Positions 34,554 to 43,536 of a DNA stretch of 64,000 nt are shown here, piece by piece. The notes beneath the pieces are model-generated. The model was not told the origin of the DNA. It made no database searches and worked only from the letters and a program-made list of their open reading frames with translations. Origin of the DNA: Bacillota bacterium (GTDB lineage: Bacteria; Bacillota; Desulfotomaculia; Desulfotomaculales; VENG01); the NCBI GenBank assembly GCA_009711705.1, contig VENG01000008.1, positions 1-64,000 on the forward strand. Reading direction: 5' to 3'. Within the stretch, counting starts at the first letter, position 1; every line of letters begins with the position of its first letter. The translations under genes and the position numbers were made by a program.

Positions 34554-34853
34554 TTGCAGCTAAGTGACAAGGATATGTTAACGGATCTACTGCTGGGTAC
34601 AAAGTCAATTTCCACGGCCTATCATCACGGGGTTCTTGAGGCGGCCAATAACCGTACAAGAAATGCCTTTATCCAGCTAAATAATGATGAGCTAACTTTT
34701 CAAAAGCAAATTTTCGATATTATGCACGACAGAAACTGGTACCAGGTTGAACCTGCCCAAATGACTGCGGCTTCGCAGCAACAACAAAGGACTGTCGCAC
34801 CGCAGCAAATGAATGTGCGCGAAGATTACCAGATGGAGCAAAGGCCATATTAA
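34554..34853 (+). CDS. CotF-family spore coat protein
   Basis: The 99-aa protein matches the CotF core: LSDKDMLTDLLLGTKSISTA, then NDELTFQKQIFDIMHDRNWY and a Gln-rich tail. Coat proteins of this family are assembled on the forespore. The start is TTG 34554, 7 nt after GGAGGTGG. With the preceding gene it forms a two-gene unit, presumably expressed late in sporulation in the mother cell. Confidence 0.82.
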   Translation: MQLSDKDMLTDLLLGTKSISTAYHHGVLEAANNRTRNAFIQLNNDELTFQKQIFDIMHDRNWYQVEPAQMTAASQQQQRTVAPQQMNVREDYQMEQRPY

Positions 34854-34881
34854 AAGGTGTTTTACCGGGGTAACTCTTTGG

Positions 34882-34917
34882 AAAAGACGGGAACACAAAA
34901 GTTGTTCTCGTCTTTTT
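34882..34917 (+). terminator. terminator after coat genes
   Basis: AAAAGACGGGAACA pairs with TGTTCTCGTCTTTT (one G-T), ending in a T run. Confidence 0.75.
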
Positions 34918-34931
34918 GGCGTAAAAGTCAA

Positions 34932-35395
34932 AACCTTTGACGGGATTAAGGATTTTAAAATCTTAGACAGGATTACAGGATTTCAAGGATTTTAAATAAG
35001 CTTTAAGTGCCATACTGGTGGTTGATACATTTTTTTTTAGCCTGATAATAATGGTTTTTAAATTCCTTATGTAAATAAAATACCCGCAATAATAAATGCT
35101 GTGCCTAAAGAAAACAGCTCCTTGCTCTTAAAATCCCTATCCCGTGTAATCTCGCATATCCCGTCAAATAAAAGACCCCAAAGAAATACCCCAAAATGTT
35201 TTCAATGTCTATAATCCTGCAAAGAATAAAACCTCCACAGAGAGAATAAGGCCAATCAGCAAAAACCAAAATCCTGTTAATCCTGTCAATCCTGTCAAAG
35301 AATTATTGTTGTCCCCAAAGAAAAACATGCAACGTCTTTTATCCCGATAGTCCCAATAATCCCGTCAAAAAAACCACCCCAAAGAAACACATGCA
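34932..35395. repeat. GACGGGATT/GACAGGATT repeats between convergent genes
   Basis: Left-type arms (GACGGGATTAAGGATT, GACAGGATTACAGGATTT) lie at about 34938-34990. Several right-type arms (ATCCCGTC, ATCCTGTTAATCCTGTC, then AATAATCCCGTC) lie at about 35135-35370. The gap contains no gene. Confidence 0.8.
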
Positions 35396-35408
35396 ATTTT
35401 TTTTCTTC

Positions 35409-36563
35409 CTAAAAAACCGCCTCTTCTGTATTAAGGCTGTTTGTCTCAAACCTGTCCGGTGAAAGCTTTGACGTATCCACAAGCCCACATTTCCCGTCAA
35501 CGATAAGCTGCGCCGCTATAAGTCCCACTGCCGGGGCGTGCATAAAGCCCTGTCCTCCGAAACCACCGGCCAGGAAAAACCCGGGCAAACCTTTACTCTC
35601 ACCCAGTATGCCGTGGTAATCTGGAGTTAAGGATCTTATTCCAACATAGGCCCGCATAAGTTCAGCCTGATCAAGGACCGGAATCCTGTTTACTGCCGCC
35701 TCAATAAAATTATCCAGGCAAGACCAGTCCACCGCGGTACTGGTGCCGGGAGCGGTATCCTTATCAGTGCCGCCTAGTAGCAGGGTGCCGTTTTTTTCCA
35801 CGTGCATATAAAAACCTGTATCCGCGTCCACCACCAGTGGGCTCTGCCGTGGGATATTCTCCATGGAAGCACAGACGTACACCTGCCGGCGAAATGGCCT
35901 GGAAGGCACTTCGAGGCCGGCCAGAGAAGCTAACCGGTTAAACCCAGGGCCTGCAGCATTCACCACCACCGGGGCGGAAAATTCTCCCTTATTTGTTTTA
36001 ACTCCTGCCACACGGCCTCCTCGGACCAATATCTCTTCCACCGTCTCACCCAGCCTTACTTCCACCCCCTGTCTTACAGCCTGTTTGTAATAACCTTGTA
36101 CTACATTTCCCGGGTCGGCGTAAGCGTCCACCGGGCAGTAAGTTGCTCCCTTGATGTCCTCTGTATTTAAAAAGTTGTACATTTGCTGCAGCTGTTCCGG
36201 AACAAAGAATTGGGCCGGAATGTCCAGATCCTTTGTGGCCTTCAACATGGTCTCAAATTCTGCCAGGCGTTTGTCCTGCCCGGTACAAAATAAGTAACCA
36301 CGCTGCCTTAGGAAGATAGGTGTGTCCATTTGGGAGTTGAATTTTCGAAAATAAGGCATGCTTAGTTTAGTCAGCTGAGCGTTTAGTTTGCTGGTAAACT
36401 GGTGCCTGATTCCGCCCGTACACTGCGCTGTGGATCCCATGCCTGGAAGTCTCTCTTGCTCAATAACCGTTATCTTTAAGCCTTTTTTATTGACAGCCAG
36501 GTTATAGGCTATACTGAGGCCGATAACACCGGCACCGGTAATGATTAAATCTGCACTGTTCAT
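35409..36563 (-). CDS. FAD-dependent amino-acid oxidase (SoxB/DAO family)
   Basis: The 384-aa flavoprotein has the dinucleotide-binding GAGVIGLSIAYNLA at the N-terminus, VVNAAGPGFNRLA in the middle and FFLAGGFGGQGFMHAPAVG near the C-terminus. These are typical of the DAO superfamily, which includes sarcosine oxidase beta, glycine oxidase and proline dehydrogenase beta. TAQCTGGIRHQFTSKLN is the sarcosine-oxidase-beta-like segment. The substrate is uncertain and no partner subunits are adjacent. Confidence 0.8.
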   Translation of the reverse strand: MNSADLIITGAGVIGLSIAYNLAVNKKGLKITVIEQERLPGMGSTAQCTGGIRHQFTSKLNAQLTKLSMPYFRKFNSQMDTPIFLRQRGYLFCTGQDKRLAEFETMLKATKDLDIPAQFFVPEQLQQMYNFLNTEDIKGATYCPVDAYADPGNVVQGYYKQAVRQGVEVRLGETVEEILVRGGRVAGVKTNKGEFSAPVVVNAAGPGFNRLASLAGLEVPSRPFRRQVYVCASMENIPRQSPLVVDADTGFYMHVEKNGTLLLGGTDKDTAPGTSTAVDWSCLDNFIEAAVNRIPVLDQAELMRAYVGIRSLTPDYHGILGESKGLPGFFLAGGFGGQGFMHAPAVGLIAAQLIVDGKCGLVDTSKLSPDRFETNSLNTEEAVF

Positions 36564-36692
36564 CTTACATCACTCCTGCTAAAAATCTTCCCCGCCGGCT
36601 ACATGAATCCTCCTCAAAGTAATAATACCGTGAAAGGTTTTATGGGTTCAGTGCAGAATAAATACTACCAGGAGAACGCGGGAGGAATCGAC

Positions 36693-38315
36693 ATGAAAAT
36701 TTATTCTTTTGACGGAGAGGACCTCAAGATGATGCTGGTGGGAAGTGTTAACCTGCTGGCCAAGTCTAAGGCTGAAATAGATGCTCTAAATGTTTTTCCG
36801 GTACCCGACGGTGACACCGGTACCAATATGTACCTAACCCTTTTGGCAGGTGTAAAAGAAGCCCGGCAAGTGGAAGGTGCAGGCATAGGGGGAGTAGCTG
36901 AGGCCGCGGCCCGAGGCTGTTTGTACGGAGCCCGCGGAAATTCAGGCGTTATATTGTCGCAAATAATAAAAGGATTTGCCGATGCTCTTAGTGGACAGGC
37001 CTGTGCCGGTGCCGAAGATGTGGCCAGGGCCTTCCGCATGGCTTCCGATGCAGCATTCCAAGCTGTTGCCGACCCGGTAGAAGGGACCATATTGACTGTC
37101 TGCCGGGAAATAGCTGCTGCCTTTGAGAACCTGGCCCAGCGTTATTCCGATCTGGTCAGGATTACAGTACACGCGTACAAGCAGGCGCAGGCAGCACTGG
37201 ATAGAACGCCGGAACAACTACTGATTTTAAAACAGTCTGGAGTTGTAGATGCCGGGGGGCAGGGGCTGGTAACTATCTTGCATGGAATAATCCGTGCGTT
37301 AAAGGATGCTGCCGCCCAGCAGGACATTGAACTGTTTGACCTGGCTGCCAGCCAGCAAAAGGAATTTGTGGAGACCAGGGCCAAAGATTATGCTGCGGAA
37401 CTGAAATATACATATTGTACGGAATTTATCATAGTTGGTAACCAAATCCCCATGGGAATTTTACGCGAAGAACTGGATCCCTACGGCGATTGCTTATTGG
37501 TAGTGGGTGATGACAGCGCCGCTAAGGTACATATTCATTCCAACCACCCCGGACTAGTGATGGAATGTGGCTTAAAATACGGAGCGCTGCAAAACGTAAA
37601 GATCAGTAACATGGAAGAGCAAAGCCAGGAAATGCGGTCCGGACCGAAAAAAAACGATTCGGAAGTGGGTGTGGTGGCGGTAGCCATGGGAGAAGGTTTA
37701 GCCACAATCCTGCAGAGCATGGGGGTAGATATCGTAATCAGTGGCGGCCAAACTATGAATCCCAGCTCGGAGGACATTCTGGAAGCTGTTAATGATCTTC
37801 CATTTACTAATATTATTGTATTGCCCAACAATAAAAATATAATCATGGCCGCAGAGCAGGCTGCAAAGATGGCTGATAAGCCGGTGGCGGTTATTCCAAC
37901 AGAAAGTATCCCCCAGGGGATTGCTGCTCTGCTGAGTCTTAACCCCATGGAGAGCTTGAAAGAGAATCAAGAGAGGATGCACTCCTCCTATTGTGACGTT
38001 CTAACAGGGGAAATCACCAGTGCGGTGCGCGACAGCATGGCTGACGGGCTGGAAGTTAAAGAGGGACAATTTATCGGACTGGCCGACGGGCGGCTTGCTG
38101 TGTGCGGTAGCGAGCTCGCCGCGGTGACAGGCGAATTAATTGGCCTTATGGCAGAGGAAGAAGGCAGCCTGGTTACTCTCTTTTTCGGCGCGGACGTTAG
38201 CAGTGGTAAAGCGGACGGTATACTGGAGGCGCTGGAAGAACAATATCCTGATATTGATTTTGAGCTTTATTACGGGGGACAGCCCCTTTATCATTTCTTA
38301 ATTTCGGTAGACTGA
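36693..38315 (+). CDS. fakA: DAK2/DegV-fusion protein FakA (YloV)
   Basis: Fatty acid kinase catalytic subunit, about 540 aa. The N-terminal DAK2 (DhaL-like) domain has NVFPVPDGDTGTNMYLTL with the Mg-binding aspartates and GARGNSGVILSQIIKGF. The central and C-terminal regions are DegV-like (GDDSAAKVHIHSNHPG, FTNIIVLPNNKNIIMAAEQA). I chose ATG 36693, 7 nt after GGGAGG; the longer frame from 36603 adds 30 non-conserved residues. It is followed by a DegV-family gene, the acyl-binding partner type. Confidence 0.9.
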   Translation: MKIYSFDGEDLKMMLVGSVNLLAKSKAEIDALNVFPVPDGDTGTNMYLTLLAGVKEARQVEGAGIGGVAEAAARGCLYGARGNSGVILSQIIKGFADALSGQACAGAEDVARAFRMASDAAFQAVADPVEGTILTVCREIAAAFENLAQRYSDLVRITVHAYKQAQAALDRTPEQLLILKQSGVVDAGGQGLVTILHGIIRALKDAAAQQDIELFDLAASQQKEFVETRAKDYAAELKYTYCTEFIIVGNQIPMGILREELDPYGDCLLVVGDDSAAKVHIHSNHPGLVMECGLKYGALQNVKISNMEEQSQEMRSGPKKNDSEVGVVAVAMGEGLATILQSMGVDIVISGGQTMNPSSEDILEAVNDLPFTNIIVLPNNKNIIMAAEQAAKMADKPVAVIPTESIPQGIAALLSLNPMESLKENQERMHSSYCDVLTGEITSAVRDSMADGLEVKEGQFIGLADGRLAVCGSELAAVTGELIGLMAEEEGSLVTLFFGADVSSGKADGILEALEEQYPDIDFELYYGGQPLYHFLISVD

Positions 38316-38319
38316 GGCG

Positions 38320-39189
38320 GTGGATAAATTGCCTGAAGTACGCATAGTCACTGACAGTACGGCGGATATACCCGGGGAACTGGCCAAGAAGTATAATATA
38401 ACCGTAGTACCTTTAAAGGTGTTTTTCGGAGAAGAGGTTTTTCGCGATGGCGTAGACCTTACTCCTGGGGAATTTTTTCAAAAACTGGAGTCCAGTACGG
38501 TATTACCCACCACGTCTCAGCCTACCCCGGGAGAGTTTGAGGAGTATTACCGCCCTCTCATGGACCAAGGGGCTTCCATCATATCTATTCATATTTCCTC
38601 CCAGATGAGCGGTACCTTTCAATCGGCTAAGCTGGCCAAAAAGATAGTTGATTATGAAGATCTGGAAATTATTGATTCCCACATTGTGAGTGTGCCCCTG
38701 GCCATGATGGTAATTGCCTCTGCCCGGGCGGCCAAAGCAGGGAGAACCAGGGATGAGATATTGGAAATGATACGCGGAATGATGAAAAGCCAGCAGACGT
38801 ACTTTGTGGTGGATACCCTGGAGTATTTGCAGCGTGGTGGGCGTATTGGTAAAGCGCAGGCATTTTTGGGAACACTGTTAAATGTAAAACCTGTGCTGCA
38901 TTTGAAGGAAGGACTAATCCATCCGTATGAAAAGGTGCGGGGCAAGAATAAAGCACTAAACCGGCTAGTACAGGTGGCTGAAGAGAACTATAAGGATGAC
39001 AAAGTATGGGTTTACCTCACCCACGGGAATGACCCGGAAACTCTTGATAAGCTGCGCCGCAAGGTGGAGGAAAAGTTGAACTGCACCGAAATATGGGAAA
39101 ACCAGCTGGGACCCGTAGTAGGCACACACGTAGGCCCCGGATTGGTCGGCTTGGCTATATGTAAAGTAGATGGGATCATAGAATTTTAA
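38320..39189 (+). CDS. DegV family fatty-acid-binding protein (FakB type)
   Basis: 289 aa. The DegV fold shows VTDSTADIPGELAKKYNITV, TTSQPTPGEFEEYY, SSQMSGTFQSA and QRGGRIGKAQAFLGTLLNVK. It binds a fatty acid that FakA phosphorylates. It starts 4 nt after fakA; GTG 38320 and TTG 38329 are both possible starts. Confidence 0.9.
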   Translation: MDKLPEVRIVTDSTADIPGELAKKYNITVVPLKVFFGEEVFRDGVDLTPGEFFQKLESSTVLPTTSQPTPGEFEEYYRPLMDQGASIISIHISSQMSGTFQSAKLAKKIVDYEDLEIIDSHIVSVPLAMMVIASARAAKAGRTRDEILEMIRGMMKSQQTYFVVDTLEYLQRGGRIGKAQAFLGTLLNVKPVLHLKEGLIHPYEKVRGKNKALNRLVQVAEENYKDDKVWVYLTHGNDPETLDKLRRKVEEKLNCTEIWENQLGPVVGTHVGPGLVGLAICKVDGIIEF

Positions 39190-39221
39190 AGATTTTGGGT
39201 CGGTACTCTCGGGTCAATTTT

Positions 39222-39567
39222 TAGACGGGATTAACGGGATTTATGGGATAAAAAACAAAGAGAAAGAAATTTAAAACCTTTGACAGGATTACAGGATATG
39301 CAGGATAGTAGGTCTAATACTATGGGTTAAAACATTAGCTGACAAAAACGAAAAAGTTTTAGTGTAAGCTTTATTAAATTTCATTATTAAAACAAATAAG
39401 TAAAAATAAGTATACATAAAAATAAAGACCTTATAGACAGAGCAAGCCAACCAACAAACCCAAAATCCTGTTGATCCTGTTAATCCTGTCAAAAAGAATA
39501 CCCCAAAGAAATACATGCAACGCCTTTAATCCTTAAATCCCAATAATCCCGTAGATCCCGTCAAAAA
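39222..39567. repeat. GACGGGATT/GACAGGATT repeats
   Basis: Left arms (GACGGGATTAACGGGATT at about 39223; GACAGGATTACAGGAT at about 39283) face right arms (ATCCTGTTGATCCTGTTAAT at about 39465; AATCCCGTAGATCCCGTC at about 39545). An ATG at 39568 within this arm is the first in-frame Met for hslO but is not the likely start. Confidence 0.8.
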
Positions 39568-39624
39568 ATGGACCCCAAAGCTACAGCCCCAACAATTCAC
39601 TTAAACAAAGGACGAGATATAATC

Positions 39625-40500
39625 ATGCAGGACTACATAATTCGCGCCGTGGCCAAAAATGAACCGGTAAGGATCACAGCAGTTACCACCACTGGCGTAG
39701 TGGAAGAAGCACATAGAAGACACAAAACCTCCCCCGTAGCCGCGGCCGCATTAGGCCGCACTCTCACAGCAGCCCTGATGCTGGCCACCGAAATAAAGGG
39801 CAAGGACATACTAACCGTCCGTGTCATGGGTGATGGTCCCCTGGGAGCCATAGTTGCCTCCGCCGGCGGAAACGGCACTGTGCGCGGCTACGTGCAAAAC
39901 CCCGAATTTGACCTGCCGCCCAACGAAAAAGGCAAACTACCCGTAGGGGCCGCTGTGGGACAAGGCACGCTGCACGTATCCAAAGACCTGGGCCTAAAAT
40001 ACCCCTTTGTGGGCAGCTGCGAGCTGATATCCGGCGAAATTAGTGAAGATATTACGTACTATCTCTACAAATCAGAACAAATTCCCTCCGCGGTATCCTT
40101 GGGAGTACTTGTGGGCCCGGACGGGCATATACGCTCGGCGGGAGGAGTCATGGTCCAGATAATGGGCGATGTGGACGAGGTAACCGAAAAAAGGATAGTC
40201 AAGCGGTTTGAAAATATGGAGGCCGTCAGCAGCCTTGTTGACAGGGGGCACAAACCCGAGGACCTGGTAAAAGAACTGGATTTTGACTTTGAGATACTGG
40301 CTAATTACCCCGTGGCCTTTCAGTGTCAGTGCACTAAAGAGAGAGTGGAAAAGGCCTTAGTTAGCATCGGGGTGGAAGAAATAGAAGACATAATGGCCAA
40401 AGAAGGGCAGGCGGAAGCAAGTTGCCACTTTTGTGGAGATAACTATATATTTGGTAAAGCTGAATTAGGGAAGCTGCTGGTGGAAATGAAAAATAATTAA
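39625..40500 (+). CDS. hslO: redox-regulated chaperone Hsp33
   Basis: About 291 aa. The N-terminal domain begins MQDYIIRAVAKNEPVRITAV. The zinc/redox switch cysteines are present as CQCTKERVEKAL and CHFCGDNYIFG (CxC...CxxC). Oxidation releases zinc and activates holdase function. I chose ATG 39625, after AAAGGACGAG; the upstream ATG falls in the repeat. Confidence 0.93.
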   Translation: MQDYIIRAVAKNEPVRITAVTTTGVVEEAHRRHKTSPVAAAALGRTLTAALMLATEIKGKDILTVRVMGDGPLGAIVASAGGNGTVRGYVQNPEFDLPPNEKGKLPVGAAVGQGTLHVSKDLGLKYPFVGSCELISGEISEDITYYLYKSEQIPSAVSLGVLVGPDGHIRSAGGVMVQIMGDVDEVTEKRIVKRFENMEAVSSLVDRGHKPEDLVKELDFDFEILANYPVAFQCQCTKERVEKALVSIGVEEIEDIMAKEGQAEASCHFCGDNYIFGKAELGKLLVEMKNN

Positions 40501-40504
40501 TTTG

Positions 40505-40815
40505 ATAGGATCAGCAGGATTCAGCCTTCCTGCATCTGAGCAACTTTTTTTATTGAAGATTATGAAGAAATATTTAATAGGGATGCTTAAAACAAAAAAA
40601 AATTAGACGGGATTTTGGGTAAACAAAAAGCCTTTTTAGACAGGATTAACAGGATGCACAGGATAAAAAAAGAAAAAGAGTAAATGCATGGATTTTAATT
40701 ATAACCTTTTGAATAATAATCAACGTTGATCCGTAATAGTTGGAAATAAAATGAAATCAAATAATTTGCAAAAATCCTGTTAATTCCAATTAATCCTGTC
40801 AATCCTGTCCAAAAA
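40505..40815. repeat. GACAGGATT repeats between convergent genes
   Basis: Left arms (GATAGGATCAGCAGGATT at about 40504; GACAGGATTAACAGGATGC at about 40638) face a right arm (ATCCTGTTAATTCCAATTAA then TCCTGTCAATCCTGTCC, about 40774-40811). No gene lies in 40501-40919. Confidence 0.75.
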
Positions 40816-40919
40816 ATATGTTGGCCCAAAGAAATACCCCAAAGTAGGCGCTCTTGCCTTCTGGCGTCGTAGATAAAGTATTGACCTCTAAATCATTAAT
40901 CCAAAGAATTCTCAATGCT

Positions 40920-42167
40920 TTACCAGTGACTGCCGCCAAATTCATTATTAGCCAGCGACAGCCCCAGTACAATCCAAAAAAGAGGCCAAACAATAATCAC
41001 ATCAATATTAAAAAAGCCCTGTAAAAGATAAGTCGTAATCATTATAAAGTATAAAAAACCATAAAACCCTTCCCTTGGCCTTAAAAAATAAGCCAGGAAA
41101 GCAAGATAAGAAAGTAAGGCAAATATACCCATGGTGACGGCGATTTCCAGGTAAATATTATGTGTCTTATCCACCAGTGTTCCATTAGGAGTATGAATAC
41201 CAGCCAGCCCAAGGTTGTCCGGCCCCATGCCAAAGGCCCAGTATTGCGGCAGCAGCTGCATCGTTTCCTTCCAGATAAACATTCTTCCTGAACCTGCTTG
41301 ATCATCCAACTGAACGGCAGCCTGCATCTGATCCGACACAGTAAAAATCCTATTAAACAGCAGGCTATCCTGGACAGGTAACAAAAAGGCGGTTACCAAA
41401 AAAAGCACCAGAATCACAGTGCCCAGAGCTTTTCTTTTCCCGGGTAATCTATACACGTATATGGAGAGGATCACGAAGGTCAAAAAAGACGCTATCCACA
41501 CTCCCCTGGTAAGAGATACCAAAAGCCCGGCGTAGATAACACCTGTACATATCAGTAAGGCTATTTTCTTATCCTTTAAATAAAAAAGGATGGCAGCAGG
41601 TAATATAAATGCTGTGTAAGTGCCTAAAAAATTAGGATTCCCCATGGTGCTGTAACCACGAATGGAATTGTCCCTAAATGGCTCATGAGGTACAATATTG
41701 AGCCCAAAATATTGCATTACCGCCAAAACTGAAACAATTGCGGCTGTGACAATCATAGGCAGCAGTATTTTTTTCCCCGGTGTTTTATTGGCAAAAGCAA
41801 TTAAAAACAAGATCATACAAAAAAACACAGTCGTTAATCCTGTAAGTCTATGGGGGCTTCCTATCAAGGCAATTGCTTTGTTCCCAGCTAACAATGTAGA
41901 AATTATAACAAAGGCCAGGAAAAAGGCTGCCGGAATCAAGACGGGATGGAAAACCTTTATTCTTTCTCTGAAGATTACATACAGTGTCAATACGGATATA
42001 ACAATCAAAACCAGATACCTTGGCGCGTAAAAGTAATTTAAATTATTGGGTATCACTATCAGGGGATAAATACTTACCATAAACCAAAGTATGACATAAA
42101 CAATAGTTGGTTGATCAATAGAAGGTTTAAATTTATACTTATCTGCTGGAATTTTGCCATTTAGCAC
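40920..42167 (-). CDS. O-antigen ligase/polymerase-like membrane protein (Wzy_C)
   Basis: A 415-aa protein with about 11-12 membrane segments. The Wzy_C/WaaL signature region is present: STMGNPNFLGTYTAFILPAA, a periplasmic-type loop with FGMGPDNLGLAGIHTPNGTL, and DKTHNIYLEIAVTMGIFALL. Family members join or polymerise lipid-linked glycans. The start is GTG 42167, 8 nt after GGAGGTAG. It is not adjacent to the polysaccharide cluster, so its substrate is unclear. Confidence 0.8.
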   Translation of the reverse strand: MLNGKIPADKYKFKPSIDQPTIVYVILWFMVSIYPLIVIPNNLNYFYAPRYLVLIVISVLTLYVIFRERIKVFHPVLIPAAFFLAFVIISTLLAGNKAIALIGSPHRLTGLTTVFFCMILFLIAFANKTPGKKILLPMIVTAAIVSVLAVMQYFGLNIVPHEPFRDNSIRGYSTMGNPNFLGTYTAFILPAAILFYLKDKKIALLICTGVIYAGLLVSLTRGVWIASFLTFVILSIYVYRLPGKRKALGTVILVLFLVTAFLLPVQDSLLFNRIFTVSDQMQAAVQLDDQAGSGRMFIWKETMQLLPQYWAFGMGPDNLGLAGIHTPNGTLVDKTHNIYLEIAVTMGIFALLSYLAFLAYFLRPREGFYGFLYFIMITTYLLQGFFNIDVIIVWPLFWIVLGLSLANNEFGGSHW

Positions 42168-42265
42168 CTTAACTACCTCCTAAATATCGCTAACTTGATT
42201 CTAACGGTGCAAAAGTATATTTGTGAAGGTACCATGGTCCTAAATTGTACTGGACTTGACTAAAT

Positions 42266-42292
42266 AAAAAAAGACACCGTCTAAAGTGCCTT
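42266..42292 (-). terminator. terminator after DUF554 gene
   Basis: On the minus strand AGGCAC pairs with GTGTCT (one G-U), followed by seven Ts; it overlaps the DUF554 stop region. Confidence 0.5.
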
Positions 42293-42992
42293 AAAATAAT
42301 CTCTCCAGCGCGATAACAAATACAGCCGCGAAAAGAATCGCCGGCAGCAGGTTACCCACGCGAATCTTCGCCAGTTCCAGTATATTCAACCCTATGCCCA
42401 AAATTAAAAGCCCACCGGTGGCCGTAAGCTCAGCTATAACCCAGTCGCTTAGATATGCGGATGCTCCTGCTGCAGCCAGGGTGATGCCGCCCTGGTACAA
42501 AAGCACCGGTACGCTGGAAAAAATCACCCCGATGCCCATAGTGGAGGCGAATACCACCGAGGCAATGCCGTCCAGCATGGACTTGGCAAACAGTATTTTT
42601 GGCTGCCCGGTTAGACCGTCCTCAATGGAACCCATCACCGCCATGGCTCCTACACAGAATACAATACTGGCCATGACAAAGGCCTTGGCCACGTTTTGTT
42701 CGCCTCCGGCAGGAACGCCGCGGGTTGTCTTTTTCTCTATCCAGGCCCCCAGGTTGTCCAACCGTTCTTCAATACGGGCCAGCTCCCCTATAATGCCACC
42801 TACTGCCAGGCTGGAAATTACTATAAGCACATTTTCAGTTTTAAAGGCCATCTGAAGCCCCAGCAGTATTACCGAAAGACCTAATCCCTGGGTTAATGTT
42901 TTCTTTATGTTATTAGGAATACCCTTGGTAAGAAAGGCTCCTATCAGACTGCCCGCACAGATTGCCGCCACGTTAACCAGTGTTCCCGTCAA
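42291..42992 (-). CDS. DUF554 family membrane protein
   Basis: The 233-aa polytopic protein has the DUF554 features GTLVNVAAICAGSLIGAFLT at the start, then GAMAVMGSIEDGLTG, LLYQGGITL and TATGGLLILGIGLNIL. The family is widespread in Firmicutes and its function is unproven; transport is likely. It is divergent from the regulator cluster to its right. Confidence 0.88.
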   Translation of the reverse strand: MTGTLVNVAAICAGSLIGAFLTKGIPNNIKKTLTQGLGLSVILLGLQMAFKTENVLIVISSLAVGGIIGELARIEERLDNLGAWIEKKTTRGVPAGGEQNVAKAFVMASIVFCVGAMAVMGSIEDGLTGQPKILFAKSMLDGIASVVFASTMGIGVIFSSVPVLLYQGGITLAAAGASAYLSDWVIAELTATGGLLILGIGLNILELAKIRVGNLLPAILFAAVFVIALERLF

Positions 42993-43078
42993 GAAAACTC
43001 GCTCCCTTTAATTTGGGTTACTCATACCAAAACATTTTTTCATTATATCACTAACTAAAAAATAATCTAAATTAATTT

Positions 43079-43337
43079 TGTCGAATATTAGCTACAGTAT
43101 AAAGAACACCAGGAAGATCAAATCACCGAGGGGTTTTGATCAGGTTGACCCTATGTTTGAGAATGGGTTTGCGGTAGGGTGTTCGACAATCGTTGGAAGC
43201 AAATAGTAAAACCTGGGAACCAATAGAATGTCCGGTGTTTTAAAGGTTAAGTCGCTATGGATAAAAGATTATCTGTAAGAAAATGTTAATATCATATGTC
43301 GAAAATTAATAATTATAATATTTAGTAAATTCGACAT
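43079..43337. promoter_or_regulatory. four perfect Spo0A boxes (TGTCGAA)
   Basis: TGTCGAA occurs at 43079-43085 and 43297-43303, and its reverse complement TTCGACA at 43182-43188 and 43330-43336. The last two form an ATGTCGAA...TTCGACAT palindrome with 26 nt between arms. TGTCGAA is the Spo0A (0A-box) consensus of spore formers. Four copies in 258 bp is far above chance (about one per 8 kb on both strands). They lie between DUF554 and the first LuxR-type gene and could control either. Confidence 0.65.
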
Positions 43338-43452
43338 GTTTTCTGGGACAAGGTATTAATCCTTCTGATATATTAATACTGATCTCGGAAGGATGCAATG
43401 AGACGCGGCGATACTTTTTTGGGCACCGAAAGCTGCGTGGAGCAAGTGGTGC

Positions 43453-43487
43453 AACCGGCCTTCTGAACCTAAGGCTGGTTTTGTTTT
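43453..43487 (+). terminator. leader terminator upstream of first LuxR-type gene
   Basis: AACCGGCCTT (43453-43462) pairs with AAGGCTGGTT (43471-43480, one G-T), followed by TTTTGTTTT. It precedes the gene by about 50 nt, so it may act as an attenuator. Just upstream, 43421-43450 can form a GCACC...GGTGC stem. No known riboswitch class was recognised. Confidence 0.6.
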
Positions 43488-43536
43488 GGCAAGAAGACAG
43501 CCAGTCAAAAATTTAGGGGAAGTGAGGGCCGTTTTT

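Noticed and set aside
39568..39624. ATG 39568 as hslO start
   Set aside because: It lies in a repeat arm and adds residues unlike any Hsp33; ATG 39625 has a ribosome site and gives the usual MQDYIIRA start.
43380..43490. c-di-GMP (GEMM), cobalamin, THF or ZTP riboswitch
   Set aside because: None of the conserved core motifs of these classes is present; only the terminator and a simple stem are supported.
43486..43536. TTG 43486 as start of the first LuxR-type gene
   Set aside because: It is inside the terminator T tract; the paralogue aligns with GTG 43537.
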